In this document: positions 57,093 through 64,000 of the stretch, in pieces
How the letters are laid out: every line of letters begins with the position of its first letter
Position numbering within the stretch: the stretch's first letter is position 1
Notes under the pieces: model-generated
Told to the model about the DNA's origin: nothing
The model's input: only the letters and a program-made list of their open reading frames with translations
The model's database searches: none
Program-made: the position numbers and the translations under genes
Origin: Cannabis sativa
Taxonomy: Eukaryota > Streptophyta > Magnoliopsida > Rosales > Cannabaceae
Assembly (NCBI RefSeq): GCF_029168945.1
Contig: NC_083610.1
Span: 72,407,580-72,471,579, forward strand
Direction of reading: 5' to 3'
Length of the DNA: 64,000 bases

Positions 57093-58280
57093 AGGGTTAA
57101 TGTTGTCCCCGCCTTGGGCGCACCTTCAAGTGGCTTTAGGTGGTGTCTCTACCTTCTCTGTAGTTTAATCTCTCGAGGTCTTTATCGTCTCTTTGACTTT
57201 TGCAGGAGAGGCCTTACTCGTCCCTCTTGGTGTTATAACAACAAGGGAGGTCATGTTTGTCCCCTCTGAAGTAGTAGCAGCAGAAGAGGTCTTCTTGGCG
57301 AGTGACAACGATGCATTGTAGCACTCGCAGGCAGTTCCTTGATTTCTAAGGAGACAACCAATACTAGTTGATGTTGGGAACTTAACAAACAAGTGGTACA
57401 CTGAAGAGATGGCTCGAAGGTTGTAAAGGGTAGGCCTTCTGAGTATCACATTATACGGAGACTTCATGTCCACCACTATGAACATGGCCATGATGGTGGT
57501 TTACTTTGGGGCAGTGTCGACTGTAAGTGGTAGCTTGATCTTGCCACATGGATGAATACCAACTCCACTAAAACCATACATGAGTTGTTCGCATGGTTCT
57601 AGGTCTTCTAAAGTTAAACCCATTTTGAGTAGGGCTTGCTTGAATAGGATGTTTAATGATGCTTTGTCGTCGATCATTACCTTGGCCACCATCATATTAG
57701 CTATTTAGACCTCAATAACTAGAGGATCGTTGTGAGGGTAGCTGACATGATAAGAGTCTAATTCTTTGAAGGTGATCAGTTCACATCCATAGCACTGAGA
57801 CTTTGGAGGGTGTTCCGCGACCTGTAGGACTTCAACTCTTGGTTCATGTCAAAGTGATCTTGCATACCTTTCTAAGGCCTTCCTTGAATTCTCAGCTAAG
57901 TGAGGGCCTCCAATCACAATCTCCAACCTGCTTGCAACTAGCACAGGCTAGAGTTGAGCATTGCCCCCAGCTGGAGCATCAAGTCATACATACCGCTGAA
58001 GAACAACATACTTTTGTCTTATTAGAAATTCTATCTCATCCCATAATTAATTACACTCATTAGTATCAAGACTATAATTGTTGTGGTAACGATAGAATTT
58101 GTTCATGTCCCTCTTCCCTAACTCTTTGAAAGGAAGAGCTTTGCGATCCGACACTGTTGACTAAGTGGTCGTATGTCTCTTCTCTTGGAGCCAAGAGAAT
58201 TGAGTAGGTGGTAAAGCGAGGCTCATAATCACTCAAGGGTTTGCTCCCAGTTTTAGGCTTCTTTTTTTAAGGGAGTTGTT
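57093..58280 (-). pseudogene. Element C gag end and protease
   Basis: Minus strand: a gag end with YRYHNNYSLDTNEC and LWDEIEFLIRQ, the segment IVIGGPHLAENSRKALERYA, then ELITFKELDSYHVSYPHND and protease around AKVMIDDKASLNILFKQALL and YGFSGVGIHPCGKIKLPLTV, then SPYNVILRRPTLYNLRAI. These are the conserved landmarks of Tat/Ogre-like gag-pro; the active site (usually Asp-Thr/Ser-Gly) reads IDDKAS and is damaged. Several stops. The right end is the insertion site of D. Confidence 0.88.
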
Positions 58281-60199
58281 TGTTGGGTTTTATGCCATAA
58301 ATAAAACTCTTTACAATCTGATTAGTTATCAATATAAGAAATTTGAAGTGATTGATGTTTGCATGAATTTTACATGCTAATGGTATAATATGTTTAACAT
58401 GTTTAATATGTTTATTACATTCATACACACAAAATCAGTTAAATCCAGATCATATGTTTATTCACAATTACAGTATCGTCAACACAGTGGAATGTGATTG
58501 TGATCATATGAATCAAAAGATTTGGTCCCTGTTTCATCAGTGTTATTGGATTTACACTAATGTGATAATCAGCGATGATGTGTACTTACACTTGGAGTAA
58601 GTGTTATGTTCTTTCCAGGACATTAGTAAAGTATACTAGTTTCGAATGTATGGAGTATACATTGGACTGGACGGATATTGCAACTAAGTTAAGATATTAC
58701 AAACTTACCGTTATACATATCTTTCCAAGTCAATATCAGTAGTTGATCTTAAGATTAAAAGAATCTAAATCCTGATATGCTTAGGCTCAACTCAGGAGTG
58801 CTATTCATGTTCTTTGATTTATTAGTTAAGCCTACTTTTGGGTCAGGGTGATACGTATATTTTGGGAACATGATAGTATGATTGAGTGGGAGTGCTGAAC
58901 ATAAATATGGAATCTATAGCTTCTACTGGTGTATAGAAGTCAAGTGATGATTCCCTTCGAGCTTAGCAAATAGAAGTAAATGGATGAGCTCTTGTTTAAC
59001 TGACTAATTATTAGATCACTAAACACCATTTACAGGTAGCTAAGTGTTTTAAGGGGCAAAATACATTGAGGGGTGAGAACGGTAAAGAAATCCCATCTCG
59101 ATGTAGATCATCTATATAGAGGATCTTTAAATCACAATAAGATTATAACAATGGTTAAATGAGATAGTATATTGATATCGTGGAACATACAATATGCTCT
59201 ATATAAGTCTGAGAGTGCAATTCTAAGTTCTAAGAGTGGATTCAACGAAGAATTAATAAGTAGGAATTTACTTGGTAAATTTGGTTCACTTATTGGAAGC
59301 TCAGCATATAGATCCATGGTCCCCATTCTAGTTGAGAACATTCTGCTTGTAAGACTCATTAATTGATTCGTGATTGATCAATTATAATTCTAAAGTTAGA
59401 CTATGTCTAATTTTATGAATTTTCACTAAGCAGGAGTGAAATTGTAAAGAAAAGAGTTTCTAGGTTTATTTATTTATTAATGGACTTTATATGTCTAATT
59501 AATAATTAAATTAAATGACAATATTATTTAATAATCTATTTTAGTTATTAAATAATTAGTTTTGGCATTTAAAAGGTTAGAATTGGAAAATTGGCGTTTT
59601 TGAAAAATAGAGATAAAATTTGATAAAACTGCAAAATCAAGTGAGGCCCACTAACACACCATGGCCGGCCACTTAAATAGGTTTTTCAAATTAATATTTT
59701 CATTATTTTAATGCCAAATAATTTCTAACCTAAACCTAGTAGTTGCCTATAAATAGAAAGTGATGGCTCAGTCAAATCACAAGTTTTCAATAACCTTTTC
59801 TGACAGAAATTTCTCTCTTCAGAAAAACTGAGCCTTCCCCACTTTCTATACCTGGCCGAAATCATCCCTCTCTTTTTCCTTCATCAATTTCGTGACCCTA
59901 GTGAAAGAGTAAGTGCCCACACACAGCAAGCAGTAACTCAATCATAGATTGGAAGACTGTGAAGGATCAAACTTGAAGAAGAAGGACATTCGGGCTCAGA
60001 TCTTGATTATACTCTGCTACAGAAAGGATTCAAGGGTTAGAGATCTGAGTGGAAGGAGACATTAATTCCGCTGCATCAATGTAAGGTTTTCTTAACTTTA
60101 TATGTGTTTAATTTATCGTTTTTGAAAGTTCATATTTAGGGTGTTTAAACAACATACTTGTGAATAGATCTAAGATCCTGGTAAAATAAATTTCCAACA
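58281..60199 (+). repeat. copia element D, 5' LTR
   Basis: 1919 bp, TGTTGGGTTTTATGCC ... TTTCCAACA. Matches E (inverted) and J. TATA box at 59748-59755. Left flank TTGTT; the right-hand duplication would lie outside the window. Confidence 0.92.
59748..59755 (+). promoter_or_regulatory. TATA box of copia D LTR
   Basis: TATAAATA in the LTR, about 450 bases before its end, conserved with E and J. Confidence 0.6.
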
Positions 60200-60201
60200 A
60201 C

Positions 60202-60218
60202 TGGCCTCAGAGCCATGG
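60202..60218 (+). other. Primer binding site, copia D
   Basis: TGGCCTCAGAGCCATGG two bases after the LTR; same as in E and J. Confidence 0.85.
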
Positions 60219-63200
60219 TAATTGATTTACTTGCATGAAATTTGGACTTTAAAACGATTATTTGTTTGTTTTTGGATAGTATCATGTTGTATTGAGTGTT
60301 ATTTGATGATTGGTTGATGTTTGTAAATTTTCGTGAAAAATAATTGCGATTCTGTTTCTGGAATTATTTTTATTGGATAGTATGGAAAAAATTAAGCAAG
60401 TTACCTTTTTACAGAACTCAATTTCAATTCTGTGCTGAAATTTTCCTGCGATCGCGAAAACTGTCCGTACAGCTCACAATTTTTTCGTTTTTCTTCGATT
60501 TTTCATGCTTTTTCATGGAATTATCTTCCGATTTTTTGTATAGTTTTGTATATATACTATTACTATTCCTAATTCAATTCTAATTATCATTTTGAATTAA
60601 TTTAATATTTTTTAAATTTAATTCAAGATATTAGTGTAATTTGAATTTGAATAGAATTAGTATCTATCTTCTTGCTTAAAAATCTATCTTATTTTTAAAT
60701 TTGATTATATCTTATACTATTTTTAAATTTAAGGTCAGATTTTATATATATATATATTTTTTTTTTAAATTAAATCTTTTTTAGATATTTTGACCTTATT
60801 TAAATTTAAAATAAGATATTTATAATCATGTAATTTTAAATAGATGTAAGATATTTTGCTAACTTTTAAATTTTGTTATTTTATTTATTTAAATTAAATT
60901 TAAAATCTGAAAAGATATTTCATTTATCTTTTCTAATTTTTATTTAATTTTTAAAATAACATTTAATTTTTAAAAGTAGTTAGCAAATTTTGAAATGATA
61001 TTTAGGTTGGTTGAAACCTAATTTTTCAAAATAGTAGGGTTAATTTTAAATATTTATTTTTTAAATAATTTCGAAATTTAAATTTATTTTTTATTTTATT
61101 TTCGAAACTAATTAAATATTTTTTTTAATTTTATTTTTTCAAAAATTAAAATATTTTTTTTATTTAATTATTTATTTTTCGAAATTATTTATTTAAAATT
61201 AAATAAATCCTACTTCCAACTATCCAGCTAACCTTGTTGCAGGAGTATGTGGTTTTAGCTTGTATGTAAGTTTTTAAAACCTATTATTACTTGATTGCAA
61301 ATAGCCATGGTTACTTTTTGCCAGATCTAATGATCTGATGGCTCCCTTGGTCAAGTTAATAATTTGTAACAGGTAAATTTTACAATCTTCTTTCATCTGT
61401 GTATGACCTAGCAACATGATAGGATCCATCCAAAGTGTGCCTGTGTGAGCCTATATGTTTATTTTGTTTTAATATAGATGCATATAGGTTGTTGCTAAAT
61501 AAAATGTCACACCATGATAGATTTTATTTAGGTCCATTTAGTTCTTGGACCTATTCAATTAATAACAGTTATTTATTTTAAGGTTAAATTCTTCTCTTTT
61601 GGGCCTTGTGTGAGAGTTGGGAGCCATAGAAGTGGGTACGACATACTGAACCCAACACTCCCTCACATGAACTACCCCAATTGTGAAGGCCCATTTGCTC
61701 GATTTGAATAATCGTACTAGGTTAATTATATTAGTTTGACCTAATAAAATTGAATTAGCAACATAATTAACTTTTAAAATATATGAAATTTATTTTCATT
61801 TTAATATTTTAAAGTTAATTTTAAGAAAAACACTTTTAGTTTAGATATTATTTCTAGACAAACTATTTGTATTTTTCTTGTATTTAATTAAATATAGAAT
61901 TTTAACTAACTAGATTCTTTCTGGAGCTTGTTTAATTAAATATTCATATTTAAGTTATAAATTAGTTGTATCAACTGATTTTTCTTATCTAACTTAATTT
62001 TGAATATTTGATTTAAATTTTAAATCAAATTGAGGAATCCTAGGCATTAGTTATTAAAGATTCTTAAGATATTTTTTAAGTTAATATCTTTTCGAATATT
62101 AACTTAAAATGGAATATTTTAGATATTTTTTAGGTTAATATCTTTTCGAATATTAACTTAAAAAGATATCTTCAAATTAAGTGGTTATAACTTAATTTTG
62201 ATATTTAATTAAATCTAAATTTGAAATTATTTAAGTTTTAGATTTTTTCTATATAACTTAAATTAGACATTTTTCAAATTTTGTTTTGAAAAGATACTTA
62301 GTCAAATAAGATATTTTCTAGATAGTAATTTTTAGACTACTTATTATTTCTAATATTTAAATAGGAAAATATTATACTTTGTGAAATTAATTATTTAAAT
62401 AATTAATTTTGGTACAATTTTATTAAGTATATTTTTCCTAGTATTAAATAGAAATTAATAATTAAGCCTTCTCTACACTTAATAATTTATTTCTTGAATT
62501 TAATACATTTAATTAACTTGAAAAATCTAAATATCTAAGTTGATTTTCATCATGATACTTAAATATTTATTAATTTTTCATGACACTTAATTAAATAGAA
62601 AAATTATTTTTAAGTTGAAATTTAATTTTTCAACTTAAATTTAAATAATTTTCAAAATATATATATATATTTCTTTATTTTATTAATCAATTTCGAAAAT
62701 TGCATTTTATTTATGCAATATTTTTCGAATTTCTTATTTTGAAAAATAGATTGAGTTCTAAATTAATTATTTATTTTAATTAATTCTTGGGCCAACTTCA
62801 ATCAATGATTTTTTCATTTAATTGATTAATTTAAAATAAATGAATTTAATATATATATATATATATTATTATTAGAAATTGAATTAACTAGTCAAAAGAA
62901 AATCTAGATAGGTGATATTTTTGCTTGAAGTATTTCTTTTCTATTTTTATTATTTTCGAAAATTGTATATTTTTTTTTAATATATACTTTAAATTTTCGA
63001 ACTCAATAAATATATTCTCAAAGGAAATTTTTACGTTGCTAATTATTTAATTTAATTCAACTTAAATTAATTTCCTTAATATTTATATTTAAGATTATTA
63101 CTAAGATGGAAATAATTAATTTTATTTCAATCACCATCTAAGTATAATTTTATAAATATTATATTAAATTCTTATTTTTGAATTTTAATTCTTAATTTTG

Positions 63201-63799
63201 AATTTAATGAGAATTTATTTATTAGAATAATAAAGAAAATACATTTTAAAGAATGAGCTTTATTATTATTAAGATATTCGATCTCCATTGTGGGTTTTAC
63301 ACCGCGTTTGTTTTAGTGAGTAATCCTCCCTAATGGAGGAACGTTCATTAGCAATTTCGCACCGTTTAATCTCGCATGATAAGTGGTTTGTAAGTGTTTT
63401 ATATGGTATAGATCACCCTAATGGTGGCGACCATATTTGACTTGCAAATTGCGAAACAATGGTAGAAGCTCATAAGATAGAATAGCCTTAACTCTCACCT
63501 AAACGGGACAACGCTGGATTCCAATCTTGATCGAATAAAAGGTTGCTAGAATGTTTAACATTTTAGATGAGCTGACAACTCTATTCAATGAATGGTAGCT
63601 TTGACTCTCGCCTAAACGGGACACTGATATCAGTTTGTTGAAAAACCTTGGAAATTATTTAGGATTGAATTTTTTAAGTATTTTCTCATATCATTCCTAC
63701 TTGCTATGTGCTTATAATTTCTGAATTGATTTTGTGTTAAACCATTATTTATTTCTATTTGTTGATTTCTATTATTTTGTAGTATCTTGTTTTGTCAAA
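60219..63799 (+). mobile_element. copia D untranslated leader
   Basis: 3.6 kb, strongly AT-rich, no supported reading frame. Landmarks: paired hairpins (62080 and 62134), conserved island (61608-61696), and a less AT-rich block just before gag (63295-63660) with two copies of CCTAAACGGGAC (63498 and 63611). TA runs at 62657-62672 and 62850-62868 vary between copies. Confidence 0.8.
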
Positions 63800-64000
63800 A
63801 TGAATCCCATGTTATCACTGTTGACTGAAAATAAGCTGAATGGATCTAACTTTAATAAATGGAATGAGAACATTAATATTGCTCTCATAGGAGAAAGTGC
63901 CTTGTTTGTTTTAACTGAGCCGTCACCTGAAGTGCCTGGGGATAATGCATCCAAAGCTGTGAAAGAAAAGTATGAGCGTTGGCATAAAGCAAATGACAAA
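63800..64000 (+). CDS. copia gag of element D, start only
   Basis: ATG at 63800 followed by 67 open codons to the window end: NKLNGSNFNKWNENINIALI and EVPGDNASKAVKEKYERW match the gag of E with a handful of differences. The antisense frame 63772-63999 is a shadow. Whether D continues into pol, and so is the autonomous partner of E, cannot be told here. Confidence 0.85.
   Translation, partial: MNPMLSLLTENKLNGSNFNKWNENINIALIGESALFVLTEPSPEVPGDNASKAVKEKYERWHKANDK

Overview
The window looks like intergenic heterochromatin from a large, AT-rich flowering-plant genome, most likely a eudicot. No host gene, rRNA, tRNA gene or CRISPR array could be supported. Nearly every base can be assigned to LTR retrotransposons inserted into one another, plus three DNA transposons. 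The retrotransposons are Ty1/copia, Ty3/gypsy of chromovirus (Tekay/Del-like), Athila-like and Tat/Ogre-like types; the DNA transposons are one Mutator-like element and two hAT-like elements. The LTR sequences look like repeats common in Cannabaceae, but that is only an impression and was not tested.

Layout. The backbone is an old minus-strand Tat/Ogre-like gypsy element, called C here. Its pieces lie at 57093-58280 (gag end and protease), 55092-56345 (reverse transcriptase), 44836-46199 (RNase H and start of integrase), 38806-39789 (rest of integrase) and probably 27860-28570 (3' end). It is cut by these insertions. (i) An Athila-like element A, with its 5' LTR at 26275-27859 and gag pieces at 26035-26131, 17392-17550 and 6420-6730. 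A is itself split by gypsy element 1 (6731-17391, plus strand) and gypsy element 2 (17551-26034, minus strand). The right LTR of gypsy 1 carries a 1.8-kb Mutator-like element (15552-17349). (ii) A complete gag-only copia element E (28571-38805). (iii) A solo gypsy LTR F (39795-44835) with a younger solo LTR G inside it (40881-43260). (iv) An Athila-like element B with gag and protease only (46200-55091), carrying a solo copia LTR H (50193-52069) and a hAT-like MITE (47966-48323). (v) A hAT-like element (56354-57084). (vi) The first 5.7 kb of copia element D (58281 to the window end). The left end (113-6419) holds a rearranged copia element J of the same family as D and E, with its LTRs facing each other.

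How the parts work. Intact LTR elements move by transcription from the LTR, tRNA-primed reverse transcription, and integrase-made 5-bp target duplications. The signals for this can be seen: initiator-Met-type primer sites in J, D, E and both chromoviruses, Asp-type primer sites in the Athila-like elements, polypurine tracts, and TATA boxes in the copia LTRs. Target duplications support most boundaries (5 bp for LTR elements, 9 bp for the Mutator-like element, 8 bp for hAT). Almost all coding regions carry stops, frameshifts or lost catalytic residues. The only clean long reading frame is the 286-residue gag of E. The start of a second intact-looking copy (D) is cut by the window end.

The most interesting items are the Mutator-like element with 206-bp inverted ends and a small unknown ORF, the gag-only copia family with a 3.6-3.7-kb structured leader, the inverted-LTR structure at the left end, and two LTR elements that kept gag while losing most or all of pol.
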